From NCBI RefSeq assembly GCF_000506985.1, contig NZ_KI650984.1, positions 1 through 64,000 of the forward strand: a DNA stretch of 64,000 bases, read 5' to 3'. Source of the DNA: Advenella kashmirensis W13003. Its GTDB lineage: Bacteria; Pseudomonadota; Gammaproteobacteria; Burkholderiales; Burkholderiaceae_B. The translations under genes were made by a program, and so were the position numbers. This document shows, piece by piece, positions 47,975 through 57,311 of this stretch (positions are counted from its first letter, which is position 1; each line of letters opens with the position of its first letter). The notes beneath the pieces were generated by a model. The model was not told where the DNA came from. It saw only the letters and a list, made by a program, of their open reading frames with translations, and did not search any database.

Positions 47975-49855
47975 CTACAACTCCACCTGTATACCCATTT
48001 CAATGACCCGGTTGGGCGGGATCTTATAAAAACGGGTACTGCGGGTCGCGTTCCGCGACATGAAAGCAAACAGCCGGCGGCGATAGCGCCGGATAAACGA
48101 TCCGCGGTTCGACACCATAATGGTCTGCCGCGACATGAAATATGACACCATCATGGGCGCAAGATTGATTTGCGGATAGGCGGCGTGCACCTGCTCCAGC
48201 AATTCAGGGACATTGGGCTCCTGCTTGAAACCGTAGGTCGCCGTGACCTGCCACGCATTCGCATTGACCTCTTCGATCACGAACCGGTCTTCTTTGGAAA
48301 CAAACGGCACATCTGCACCTTTGACAGAGAGAAAGACCAGCTGTTCATGCAGTACCTTGTTATGCTTCAGATTATGCAGCAGCGCCGACGGCACGCGCTG
48401 TGGGTTCGAGTGCATGAACACGGCGGTACCCGGCACGCGCGGCACCGTATCGGCCAGCAACATGGCCAAAAACGGCTTGAGTTGCTGCGCTTCGTCGACA
48501 TCGATTCTCTCGAGCCGCTCACGTCCCTTGCGCCAGGTCATCATCAGCGTAAACAGCACCAGCGCGATTAACAGGGGCAGCCAGCCGCCCTCTTCGATTT
48601 TGATGGCATTAGCCGAAAACAGCAGCACATCAATCACCAGAAACACGCAAAGCAACCCATAGACGATTGTCCGGCGAAAACCCCGATACATGCCCGGCAT
48701 CACGGAAAACGCCAAGATAGAAGTCGTTAACATTGTGCCGGTCACCGCAAAGCCGTAGGCATGCGCCAGCTTCTCGGAGCTTTGAAACACCAGTACCAGC
48801 ACAATCACGGCAATACACAACAAGGCATTGACACGAGGCAGGTAGATTTGTCCCTGCTCTTCATTCGAGGTATGCAAAATTTCCATGCGCGGCCACAAGC
48901 CGATCTGCACCGCCTGGCGCGTTACGGAAAATGCACCCGAAATCACTGCCTGCGACGCAATAATGGTCGCCATGGTGGCCAGAATCACCATAGGCAGCTG
49001 CCCCCAGGCCGGCACCGACATGAAAAACGGGTTTTTCACAGCCGCCGGGTTCTGGATAACCATGGCGCCCTGCCCGAAGTAGCATAACAGCAGCGCCGGC
49101 AACACGAACCAAAACCAGGCCCGGCTGATCGCAGGGCGCCCGAAATGCCCCATATCGGCATAAAGAGCTTCCGCGCCTGTCAGGGCCAGTACGACGTAAC
49201 CCAGCAGCAGGAAACTATGCAACGGATCACGCATGATAAACCGCAGAGCATAGACCGGTTCCAGCGCCTGCAGCACTACAGGATTGTCCACAATATTCCA
49301 GATGCCCAGCAGCCCCAATGACAGAAACCAGACAAACATCACGGGTCCGAACAGCTTGCCCACCACGCCAGTTCCGCGGGACTGGATCATGAACAGTCCG
49401 AGCATAATGATGATAGACAGCGGCAGGATCCAGTCATCAAACCTGTCCGAGACGACGCTGATTCCTTCCAGTGCAGACAGTACGGAAATGGCAGGTGTAA
49501 TAACACTATCGCCATAAAACAGACAGGCGCCGAATATCCCGAGTACCAGCAAAATGGACCGGTGCTTCGGCCTGATATTGCGAATGGCCAGCTCCATCAA
49601 GGCCAGAACACCGCCCTCTCCCTTATTGTCGGCCCGCAGCACCAGAATCACATACTTGACCGACACGACGATCATGACCAGCCAGAACAGAATGGAGAGA
49701 ATACCGAGCACGGCATCCCGCTCTGCCCCTACCCCTGCCCCATTCAGGCTGGCCTGAATGGTATAGAGTGGACTGGTGCCAATGTCACCATACACAACCC
49801 CCAAGGCGCCCAGCAGCACGCCGGCGCCGGGTGATCGCTTTGAATCTGCCTGCAT
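47975..49855 (-). CDS. kup: Low-affinity potassium transporter Kup
   Basis: 626 aa from the ATG at 49855 (MQADSKRSPGAGVLLGALGVVYGDIGTSPLY), a typical Kup start. About 12 membrane helices (GVVYGDIGTSPLYT, SVKYVILVLRADNKGEGG, GACLFYGDSVITPAISVLSA) and a C-terminal cytoplasmic domain of about 170 aa. It is a K+/H+ symporter. The ATG shares its A with the TAA of the upstream histidine-kinase gene (TAATG), and GGTGG lies seven bases upstream, so kup is co-translated with the kinase. Confidence 0.95.
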   Translation of the reverse strand: MQADSKRSPGAGVLLGALGVVYGDIGTSPLYTIQASLNGAGVGAERDAVLGILSILFWLVMIVVSVKYVILVLRADNKGEGGVLALMELAIRNIRPKHRSILLVLGIFGACLFYGDSVITPAISVLSALEGISVVSDRFDDWILPLSIIIMLGLFMIQSRGTGVVGKLFGPVMFVWFLSLGLLGIWNIVDNPVVLQALEPVYALRFIMRDPLHSFLLLGYVVLALTGAEALYADMGHFGRPAISRAWFWFVLPALLLCYFGQGAMVIQNPAAVKNPFFMSVPAWGQLPMVILATMATIIASQAVISGAFSVTRQAVQIGLWPRMEILHTSNEEQGQIYLPRVNALLCIAVIVLVLVFQSSEKLAHAYGFAVTGTMLTTSILAFSVMPGMYRGFRRTIVYGLLCVFLVIDVLLFSANAIKIEEGGWLPLLIALVLFTLMMTWRKGRERLERIDVDEAQQLKPFLAMLLADTVPRVPGTAVFMHSNPQRVPSALLHNLKHNKVLHEQLVFLSVKGADVPFVSKEDRFVIEEVNANAWQVTATYGFKQEPNVPELLEQVHAAYPQINLAPMMVSYFMSRQTIMVSNRGSFIRRYRRRLFAFMSRNATRSTRFYKIPPNRVIEMGIQVEL

Positions 49856-50964
49856 TATTTTTCCACCTTTGAACGCGTCAACCGGGTGCCGATACGCGGC
49901 CCCGGGAAAATAACCGTCACCTGTGTGCCCTGGACCTGTGGCCGGCTCAACAGACTCCACCAGGCGCCATGCGCCCTGGTAATTTCACGCACAATTGTCA
50001 GACCCAGACCACTGCCGGTCGCATCGGCCGTCGGTGACCGATAAAATGCATCGAAAATTTGCGCCGCATCTTCGGGCGCAATGCCGCAACCATCATCGCG
50101 CACAGTCAATGATGGCGGATTGACGCCCACGGTCAGGCTGATTTGGGTCGCACCCTTTGCGTATTTGAGCGCATTGTCGATCAAGTTGCCCAGCAGTTCT
50201 TCAAGCAGCAAGACATCACCGTCAATCCAGACTTCGCTTTCGGGCGCATCCAGATACAAATCGATACCATGCTGTCGGGTTTTCGGGACCCATTCCAGGC
50301 CCGTATTTTGTACCCATTCACACAGATTGATCCGGGTAAAGACATCCTGGGGGCGAATCCCCGGGTCGGCCCGCGCCAGCACCAGCAGTTGCTGACCCAG
50401 GTGAATAAGGCGGTTGCTGATGGTTTTGATTCTTTCGGCACGCTCTCTGACATCGTCGGGCAGGGTTCGCGCCAGCATCAGTTCGGACTCCAAACGCAGA
50501 CCGGCCAATGGCGTACGAAACTGATGGGCCGCATGGCCGATAAAGCGGCGTTGCGCAACCAGCGATTCGTCCAGCTTGCGCAGCAGATCATTCAGGCGAT
50601 CCAGCAGCGGCAACAATTCAGTCGGCACATTATGCAATTCAATAGGCTGCAAATCCTCTTCGGAGCGCTGGGCTATCGCCCGCGCAAGCATATTGACCGA
50701 GTGCAGACCCGAGCGCACACCATAAAACACCAGCCACGCAAACAGCGCGACCAGCAGCAATTGCCCGATGATAATCACGATGAAAATATCTTTGACGACC
50801 CAGTCCAGCGCGTCCTGCATGATCAGCAAGGTGGCGCTGAAATCCAGAATAATGAGAACCACAAGCGCGGGGATCAACCGGATGATCAAATGACGGAACA
50901 ACGAGCCTTTTTGTAGGAAGGTGCCGCTGCGTCGGGTACTGCCTTCTTGTTTGGGAGTCGTCAT
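49855..50964 (-). CDS. TctE-like sensor histidine kinase lacking a periplasmic domain
   Basis: 369 aa. Two hydrophobic segments, about 25-49 and 59-82, are separated by only about ten residues (QDALDWVVKD). A HAMP-like linker precedes the DHp domain with phospho-His H147 (FIGHAAHQFRTPLAGL), and the ATPase domain has the N box (NLIDNALKYA), GCGIAPED and GSGLGLTIV. The nearest style is the TctE/QseC group, which normally carries a periplasmic sensor of about 100-150 aa; here it is absent. The partner regulator is encoded just upstream and the kup stop/start overlap ties it to potassium uptake. The signal is unknown. Confidence 0.9.
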   Translation of the reverse strand: MTTPKQEGSTRRSGTFLQKGSLFRHLIIRLIPALVVLIILDFSATLLIMQDALDWVVKDIFIVIIIGQLLLVALFAWLVFYGVRSGLHSVNMLARAIAQRSEEDLQPIELHNVPTELLPLLDRLNDLLRKLDESLVAQRRFIGHAAHQFRTPLAGLRLESELMLARTLPDDVRERAERIKTISNRLIHLGQQLLVLARADPGIRPQDVFTRINLCEWVQNTGLEWVPKTRQHGIDLYLDAPESEVWIDGDVLLLEELLGNLIDNALKYAKGATQISLTVGVNPPSLTVRDDGCGIAPEDAAQIFDAFYRSPTADATGSGLGLTIVREITRAHGAWWSLLSRPQVQGTQVTVIFPGPRIGTRLTRSKVEK

Positions 50965-51039
50965 GAAAGAGAGAAAAGAGAGGTCCTGTCGGCGATTCTA
51001 GACGATCGCCTGCACCGGATCAACGTCTTCGCAGACTCG

Positions 51040-51717
51040 TTATGCCGTAACGGCGTCAATTTCAAGCAAATAGCCAAACCCGCGCACCGTCTGGATGGAG
51101 GTGCCAGTGCCTTCGAGCCGTTTGCGCAGGCGATAGACATAGACCTCGACCGCGTTCTCGCTGAAGTCGGCATCCCAGGCCGACAGGGAGTTGACGATCT
51201 GCCGCTTGGTGACCACGCGTCCGGGACGGGCCATGAGCATTTCAAGGACAGACAGTTCACGCACCGACAAATTCAGGCGTTCGCCATGCACGCGCACTTC
51301 ACGACCGACTGTATCGAATTGCAAGGGACCCACTTCGATCACAGGACTGGTCTGGCCAGACTGGCGCCGTGCAAAGGTGCGCACCCGCGCCGCCAGTTCA
51401 GACAGCTCAAAGGGCTTAGTGACGTAATCATCAGCACCGGCGTCCAGGCCGGCAACCCGGTCTTCGACATCATCCCGGGCAGTGAGGATCAGGGTTGGCT
51501 CCTGGTGTCCCTGGGCGCGCAGTTGTTTGAGCACTTCCAGGCCGTTCATATCCGGCAGATTCAGATCCAGGATAAGCAATTGGTATACCTGTCCGGACAC
51601 GGCGCCAAATACCTGGGTTCCGTTGGACACCCAGTCTACGGCGTATCCCTGTTCGCGCAGGAATTCCTGCAGGGCTGAACCCAGGATGTTGTCATCTTCA
51701 ATTACTAAAATTCGCAT
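51040..51717 (-). CDS. OmpR-family response regulator (TctD-like)
   Basis: 225 aa from the ATG at 51717 (MRILVIEDDNILG); the frame is open to 51777. Receiver domain with acidic pocket EDD, phospho-acceptor D51 (LLILDLNLPD) and K101 (VTKPFELSEL), then a winged-helix DNA-binding domain ending RLRKRLEGTGTSIQTVRGFGYLL. It sits 75 bases ahead of the kinase gene, on the same strand, forming a regulator-kinase-kup unit. Confidence 0.92.
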   Translation of the reverse strand: MRILVIEDDNILGSALQEFLREQGYAVDWVSNGTQVFGAVSGQVYQLLILDLNLPDMNGLEVLKQLRAQGHQEPTLILTARDDVEDRVAGLDAGADDYVTKPFELSELAARVRTFARRQSGQTSPVIEVGPLQFDTVGREVRVHGERLNLSVRELSVLEMLMARPGRVVTKRQIVNSLSAWDADFSENAVEVYVYRLRKRLEGTGTSIQTVRGFGYLLEIDAVTA

Positions 51718-51919
51718 ATTGATCGCCGGTAAATTAATGGCCTGATTTATGACCTGATCGACCTGGTTTTCTGACAATAATCTGAAAATTCAGGCACTTA
51801 AATTCAGGCCGAATTAATATTCTACTCAATTTCAGCGACCATGCTCAATATTTTTGCTGCACCTGCGTAACTGGCATGCCGGGCACGGACAGATTCATCC
51901 CCTCTTTTCGGCACGCCGT

Positions 51920-54900
51920 TTACTGTTTCGTTCCTGCTTCGGCATCCGGCAGACCGGGCGCACGCACCCGGATCCGACTGCCAGACAGACCCGGCACAAT
52001 ATCGACACGCAGGGGCATTTGCTCTTTCAATTCACTCACGTGCGAAATAATGCCGATGGTGCGCCCGCCTGCCTGCAGATCAATCAGCGTGCGGATCGCC
52101 AGCTCAAGCGACTCGGCATCCAGACTGCCAAAACCTTCGTCGATAAAAAGGGTATCGAGGCGAATGCCGCCCGCATAGGCTTGCACGACATCGGAGAGCC
52201 CTAATGCCAGCGCAAGCGCAGCCATAAACGACTCGCCGCCCGACAGCGTGGCCACCGCACGCTGCTGCCCGGTGTATTCGTCCATCACATCCAGATCCAG
52301 GCCCGACGCACCCCGTCCGGCCTGCTCCCGGCGCACAAGCCAGTAGCGTCCGCGACTCATCTTGCGCAAGCGCTGTGAAGCGCCGATGAGCACGTCATCG
52401 AGCAATACACTTAAAATAAACCGCTGCAGACTGACCTTGCTACCCTGTCGACCCGACGCCACCTCGCTCAGCGTACCGTACACGGCATATTCCCTGTCCA
52501 GCCCGGCACTGTTTTCCCGAATCGTGACCAGGCGCGCCTGCAGGGTTGTGAGTCCCTGCAGGCGGTCACGCACTTGCTGCCACGCTTGCTCTGATTGCTG
52601 CGCTGCGTCATTGGCGTGCTGCAGGGTTTCCGACAACTGCTCCAGATCGGGCGGCGCGACGCCCTCCAGTGCCTTGTTAATCTGCGCAAGGCGGCCTCGG
52701 GTCTGATGTAACTCCTCATAATAGTGTTCGATGGCACGCTGCATGGTGTCGCATTGCGCCTGATCGCGTTGTGCGGCCTGCCAGGCCGCTGTGTCCGAAA
52801 ACTCACTGTCGGCCAGGGCGCGCTCGTAATCGCTCAAGGCCTGGGCTTGCCGCTCGCGATCCTGCGCATGCTGATCGTTCAGCGCTGCGATCGTGGCGTC
52901 CAGACCCAATATCTCGTCCTGATGCTGTCGTACTGTCCTCTCTGCCTGCTCCCAGGCGCGTGTCAGCGCATCGATCTGATCGGTCAGCGCCTGCGCCTGT
53001 GCCTGCAATTGCGACTCGGCACGACTGTGCTCGGGCAATTCCTGTTCCAGCATCTGAAGGGTGGCCTGCTGGCTGGCGTGCGCCATGCCGGCCTCCTGTA
53101 GTTGACCTTGCAGCGACAGCCGCTCCTGTTCCTGCACAGCTCGCTCATCCTCCAGCGCTGCAAGTTTACGCAATCCGTCTTCCAGCTGACGACGCGCCTC
53201 CAGGCATGCATCCAGTTGTGACTGATCCTGCGCGTAACGGTTGCGCAATTGCATCATGTCCGCCAGCGCTTCCTCTCCCAGCGCCTGCCGGCGCTGTTGC
53301 AACTCTGCCTCTAAATCAGCCTGCTGTTCGGCCAGCCGGTTCACCTGCGCCTGTTGCGTGGCCAGGCGCTGCCCCTCAGCCTGCACGCGCTGTCGCGCGT
53401 CGCGTAACATGACTTCACTTACCTGCTGCGCTTCGCCCAGCGCCGGTGCCGGGTGGGAAACACTGCCACAAACCGGACAGGGTTGCCCGTCCTGCAAGCG
53501 GGCGGCAAGAATACTAGCCTGATTCTGGTGCCAGAACAATTCCAGCCTGTCCTGTTCCCGCTGCGCAAGCGCGACGGCTTGCGTACTTTGCACCAGCGTA
53601 TTCCTGGCTGCATCGGCTTGCCCACGCAACGCGTTCAGGCGTTGCGCCAATGTATCGCACGCCAGGCGCTCATTCAAACGCAGTGTATTGCGTTCGACCG
53701 TCACGCTCAGCGCAGCAATGGAGTTTACGCTGGCTTGCAGGGCAAGCTGTTCCTGCTTCATGATCAGAATATGCTTCTGCCTCGTGTCTTGCCGGGCATC
53801 CAGAGTCGATAATGCCTCTTGCGCATGATTCAACTTCTCGGTCAGCGCTGCCAGGCGTTGCTGTTGTTGTTGCCATTGGCGCGCCTTGGACACGAGCGCC
53901 TGCAACTGATTTCGTCGCAGGTTAAGTGCATCTGTCTGCTCATAAGCCCTGGCATGGGCGGCATGCGTGATTTTTTCCTGCTCAAGCAGCCGGCTCAGTT
54001 CCTGTTGACGCTGCTGGCTTTGAGTCAGCCGTGCCTGTGTCTGGACGAGCCGTTCGCCGATCTGAACCTGTATGTCAAATAGCGGCCGCAATTTTGCGGC
54101 AGATCGCGCCTGGCGCAATACCACCTCCTGCTCCGTAATGGTCTGTTCCCGCTGGGTCAGGACAACAAGATGAGCAGCTACCTGATCGCGTTGCTCCAAT
54201 TGCACAAGCAGTTGTCTGGCTTCATCGGTCTTGCGTTGCGCCTGTTGCAATCGTTCGCCCGCGAGCTGCCGGCTTTGCCGCGCTGTCGCTTCTGCCGGTA
54301 ACAGCTCGTCAATGGCCGCAGCAAGCTGCTTTTCATCTGCCACATTGACCTGCTCCAGCAACCCGGAGATATGCAGCTCATTGGCTTCCCGGCGCCTGAC
54401 GATGTCTTTTGCCCGTTCCTGCAACTGCAGTTCAATTTGCCGGAAAATATCGGTCTGGAACAACTGGGCAAACAGAGTTTCGCGGCGCGACGAGGTTTCC
54501 AACAGCAACTCGCGGAACTTGCCCTGGGGCAAAACCATTACCCGCCGAAACTGATCGGCCTTCAAGCCGGTCAGGCTTTCCACCTGCGCCGTGATTTCCC
54601 CCGCTTTTTTGGCCACCAGTACTATAGGCGAAGCATTACTCAGATCCAGCATGGTGCCTTCGGTACTGATTTCCCGCTTGCCCTCCCCACGCACTTTCGG
54701 TACCCATTGTGTGGGCTGGCGCGAGATTTCATAGGTTTTTGCGCCCAACCTGAAACCGAAGACGACACGGCACAGCGTGGCCGGATCAGCCAGATCCGAA
54801 CGCAGCGAGCGCGGATCTTTTTCATCGCCCGTGGTTTCGCCATACAGCGCAAAGCAAATGGCATCGAGCAGCGAACTCTTGCCGGCTCCCGTAGGGCCAT

Positions 54901-55000
54901 TGATCAGAAACAGCGGATTGGCTCCCAACTGCGTAAAATCAAGCTTCTGCTCATCCGAAAACGGCCCGAAAGCCTGCAAATGCAAATACAAGGGAATCAT
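51920..55000 (-). CDS. sbcC: Exonuclease subunit SbcC
   Basis: 1026 aa SMC-like ATPase. Walker A GPTGAGKS (35-42), two long coiled coils rich in Gln and Arg, a zinc hook CPVCGSVSHP near residue 507, the ABC signature LSGGESFMAALALALG and Walker B TLFIDEGFGSLD near the end. With SbcD it cleaves hairpin and protein-blocked DNA ends. It begins one base after the sbcD stop. Confidence 0.96.
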   Translation of the reverse strand: MIPLYLHLQAFGPFSDEQKLDFTQLGANPLFLINGPTGAGKSSLLDAICFALYGETTGDEKDPRSLRSDLADPATLCRVVFGFRLGAKTYEISRQPTQWVPKVRGEGKREISTEGTMLDLSNASPIVLVAKKAGEITAQVESLTGLKADQFRRVMVLPQGKFRELLLETSSRRETLFAQLFQTDIFRQIELQLQERAKDIVRRREANELHISGLLEQVNVADEKQLAAAIDELLPAEATARQSRQLAGERLQQAQRKTDEARQLLVQLEQRDQVAAHLVVLTQREQTITEQEVVLRQARSAAKLRPLFDIQVQIGERLVQTQARLTQSQQRQQELSRLLEQEKITHAAHARAYEQTDALNLRRNQLQALVSKARQWQQQQQRLAALTEKLNHAQEALSTLDARQDTRQKHILIMKQEQLALQASVNSIAALSVTVERNTLRLNERLACDTLAQRLNALRGQADAARNTLVQSTQAVALAQREQDRLELFWHQNQASILAARLQDGQPCPVCGSVSHPAPALGEAQQVSEVMLRDARQRVQAEGQRLATQQAQVNRLAEQQADLEAELQQRRQALGEEALADMMQLRNRYAQDQSQLDACLEARRQLEDGLRKLAALEDERAVQEQERLSLQGQLQEAGMAHASQQATLQMLEQELPEHSRAESQLQAQAQALTDQIDALTRAWEQAERTVRQHQDEILGLDATIAALNDQHAQDRERQAQALSDYERALADSEFSDTAAWQAAQRDQAQCDTMQRAIEHYYEELHQTRGRLAQINKALEGVAPPDLEQLSETLQHANDAAQQSEQAWQQVRDRLQGLTTLQARLVTIRENSAGLDREYAVYGTLSEVASGRQGSKVSLQRFILSVLLDDVLIGASQRLRKMSRGRYWLVRREQAGRGASGLDLDVMDEYTGQQRAVATLSGGESFMAALALALGLSDVVQAYAGGIRLDTLFIDEGFGSLDAESLELAIRTLIDLQAGGRTIGIISHVSELKEQMPLRVDIVPGLSGSRIRVRAPGLPDAEAGTKQ

Positions 55001-56137
55001 TTACGCCTCCTTTTTCAAGACGTGTTCAATGACGTCCTTCATGGCGGCATGCTGCGCCGTTGTCATAGACTGCCCGCTGGCCTGCTCGTAAAAATCGCTG
55101 AACAGGGAAAACTCGTCTCGCCGCAGACGGGCGGCAGACAGAACGGGTTGCGTGTCGTCCTGATAAAGGCGGGGCTTTTCCAGTTGCAACAGGTTCGGAT
55201 ACACGGCCCGCAGCTTGCCCAATGGATCCAGAATGGCGTGGGTGTCTGTCAGGCGCGCCAGCAGATAATCATCGCGCTGCGCATCGGTTTGACCCGCATG
55301 CAACAGTTGCTCCAGCGTGCCCTCGATACTGCGTACATCGTGCAGAGGCGACAGCGGCAGCATCGTGGTGGTCGCGGTGCCACCCGGATCGATCTGCACC
55401 AGCGCAACGCCCTTGTTGTGCTTCTCTTCGGAAAAACTGTATTTCAGCGGCGAGCCGCTGTAGCGGATCCGCCCTTGGCGAAACGCCTGCGGACCATGCA
55501 GGTGCCCCAAGGCAACATAGGCAAAACCATCAAACAGCGCGGCCGGCACCTGATCGGCCCCACCCACGGCCAGCGGACGTTCGGATTCACTTTCCTGGCT
55601 GCCCGCCAGAAAACAGTGACTGACCAGAACGTGTACGCCCTGTTCAGGCATAGCCTGACGGATGTGCTGCAGTAAAGACTGGTGCGCCTGCTCGTAACTG
55701 GCGATGGGTTCCTGCGACCACACCCGGACCGGCTCCGGGTCGGAGTATGGGATGCCATGAAAATACACAGGCCCGATATCGGTCGAAACCAGCACCGGGT
55801 GCAACATTTGCTGATAGTCGGCAATGATATGCACGCCCGAACGCTCCAGCGGCGTTGCGGCAAACCCCAGGCGATCGGCGCTATCATGATTGCCGGGAAT
55901 GATCACAACCGGAATCTGCAGGCCATGCATGCGATTCAGAAAATCGTTGAGCAGACGGACAGCTGCGGCCGGCGGCACCGCGCGATCATAGACATCTCCT
56001 GCAATGACCAGGGCGTCAACCGCATGCTGTTGTGCATAAGCGGCGACCTGGTGCAAAACGTGAGCCTGGTCTTCGAGCAGCGGGCGATTGCATAGGGAGC
56101 GCCCCAGATGCCAGTCAGAAGTGTGGATGAATTTCAT
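55001..56137 (-). CDS. sbcD: Exonuclease subunit SbcD
   Basis: 378 aa. Mre11-type metallophosphatase motifs in order: HTSDWHLGR, VIAGDVYDRA, PGNHDSADRL, LVSHCFLAG and ALGHLHGPQ. Nuclease partner of SbcC in a two-gene operon. Confidence 0.96.
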   Translation of the reverse strand: MKFIHTSDWHLGRSLCNRPLLEDQAHVLHQVAAYAQQHAVDALVIAGDVYDRAVPPAAAVRLLNDFLNRMHGLQIPVVIIPGNHDSADRLGFAATPLERSGVHIIADYQQMLHPVLVSTDIGPVYFHGIPYSDPEPVRVWSQEPIASYEQAHQSLLQHIRQAMPEQGVHVLVSHCFLAGSQESESERPLAVGGADQVPAALFDGFAYVALGHLHGPQAFRQGRIRYSGSPLKYSFSEEKHNKGVALVQIDPGGTATTTMLPLSPLHDVRSIEGTLEQLLHAGQTDAQRDDYLLARLTDTHAILDPLGKLRAVYPNLLQLEKPRLYQDDTQPVLSAARLRRDEFSLFSDFYEQASGQSMTTAQHAAMKDVIEHVLKKEA

Positions 56138-56378
56138 GAAGCAAGGTTAGAAAAAGTCAGGCTCTATCTTAGCCTGTCGTTCAGACATTATCATGCTGCG
56201 ATTTGTACCCTGCGATTTTTACGCAATATTCCAAGATGCAGACGAAGCGGTTGACAAACGCTAATGCACTGCAATAATATAAATATGTTACAGCGTGTGC
56301 TTCGGCACCTGTGATGGGGGAATTTAATCCAACTTGCTGCCCCGACATTCGGTCAAACCAGCTAAACAGGAGCACTCC

Positions 56379-56714
56379 ATGAGTATCTCTGCATCTTCCC
56401 GAGTTTCATCCTCCCGATCTTCACACTCTTCTGCTGCCATCCAGCCTGCGGTCAAAATCTTTGTGGATCGCGATCATGCCTCCCATATTGACGACACAGG
56501 CAACTGCTATGTCAATCCACGCGATTGCGCCGTGCAATACAGCCCCGGCTCCGATGCGTACATTTTTGATATTGAATTTTTACAGCAGTTGCGCCGGCAT
56601 ATTCGCAAGGCCGGGCGTTTTGAACTGGACATCGCGCCCCTGGCACGGGATCTGCAAAACGTCGCGTCTTCGCTGCGGACCGTTCTTGAAAAGAATCTGA
56701 CACCCGGTCGATGA
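56379..56714 (+). CDS. Hypothetical protein (111 aa), Ser-rich N-terminus
   Basis: It starts at the ATG at 56379, with AGGAG seven bases upstream. The first 25 residues are mostly Ser, Ala and Arg. The rest is a compact mixed sequence (VKIFVDRDHASHIDDTGNCYVNP; DIEFLQQLRRHIRKAGRF; DLQNVASSLRTVLEKN) with a likely C-terminal helix pair. No signal peptide, membrane helix or known family. It precedes another small unknown gene by 45 bases. Confidence 0.6.
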   Translation: MSISASSRVSSSRSSHSSAAIQPAVKIFVDRDHASHIDDTGNCYVNPRDCAVQYSPGSDAYIFDIEFLQQLRRHIRKAGRFELDIAPLARDLQNVASSLRTVLEKNLTPGR

Positions 56715-56759
56715 TAGACTGATCGCATATCGCTTACCACCACAAAGGACAGCTCATCT

Positions 56760-56984
56760 ATGTACAAACTCAATGAACACGGTCGTGAATCGCTCAATAC
56801 ATTCATGGACGCCGTCGCCAAAAACGGCACGGCACGTGATGCGTTTTTTGTGCGCGCAGAGGAAATTGCAAACCAGTCATTTCCGGTAGATCAGGATGCA
56901 GTGATGGATATCCAGGGACCAGATACGCAAAGCGGTGACGCCGAATCAGTGCAATTGCTCAAGAGCTGGTTCGACGTTGTTTGA
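56760..56984 (+). CDS. Hypothetical small acidic protein (74 aa)
   Basis: AAAGGA lies about 11 bases before the ATG at 56760. The product is acidic and soluble, with likely helices at the start (GRESLNTFMDAVAKNG) and end (SVQLLKSWFDVV). No family recognised. It probably shares a transcript with the preceding small gene. No toxin or antitoxin signature is visible. Confidence 0.55.
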   Translation: MYKLNEHGRESLNTFMDAVAKNGTARDAFFVRAEEIANQSFPVDQDAVMDIQGPDTQSGDAESVQLLKSWFDVV

Positions 56985-57000
56985 AAACAGGACAGGCAAC

Positions 57001-57033
57001 AAAAAAGGGCGCTACGCATTGACGTAAGCCCTT
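57001..57033 (-). terminator. Probable terminator of tRNA-Val(UAC)
   Basis: AAGGGC/GCCCTT with inner TACG/CGTA forms an interrupted stem. On the - strand it is followed by six Ts. It lies about 150 bases past the tRNA 3' end. Confidence 0.55.
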
Positions 57034-57179
57034 CATTTATGTTGCGGTCAGCGCTCAGGCTGATTGTTCTTCACTACTTATTCAGTTATTTAGCCATCTT
57101 TATTTGGCTATCTGCTTCACCGTGGATATTTCACCGTCTTTGTTAACGGCTTGGTGAGTCAATGCGTTGATCTTCGGAT

Positions 57180-57255
57180 TGGTGGGTGCTACAGGGGTCG
57201 AACCTGTGACCTACGCCTTGTAAGGGCGCCGCTCTACCAACTGAGCTAAGCACCC
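57180..57255 (-). tRNA. tRNA-Val(UAC)
   Basis: 76 nt with encoded CCA. Acceptor GGGTGCT pairs with AGCACCC. D-arm GCTCAGTTGGTAGAGC, anticodon loop CTTACAA giving TAC, T-arm AGGTTCGAACCT. All arms pair canonically. Confidence 0.95.
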
Positions 57256-57311
57256 GTCGATCAACTAAGCATTAAATTATAGAGAGGTCTGAAAGCGAAT
57301 GCAAGCAGTTT

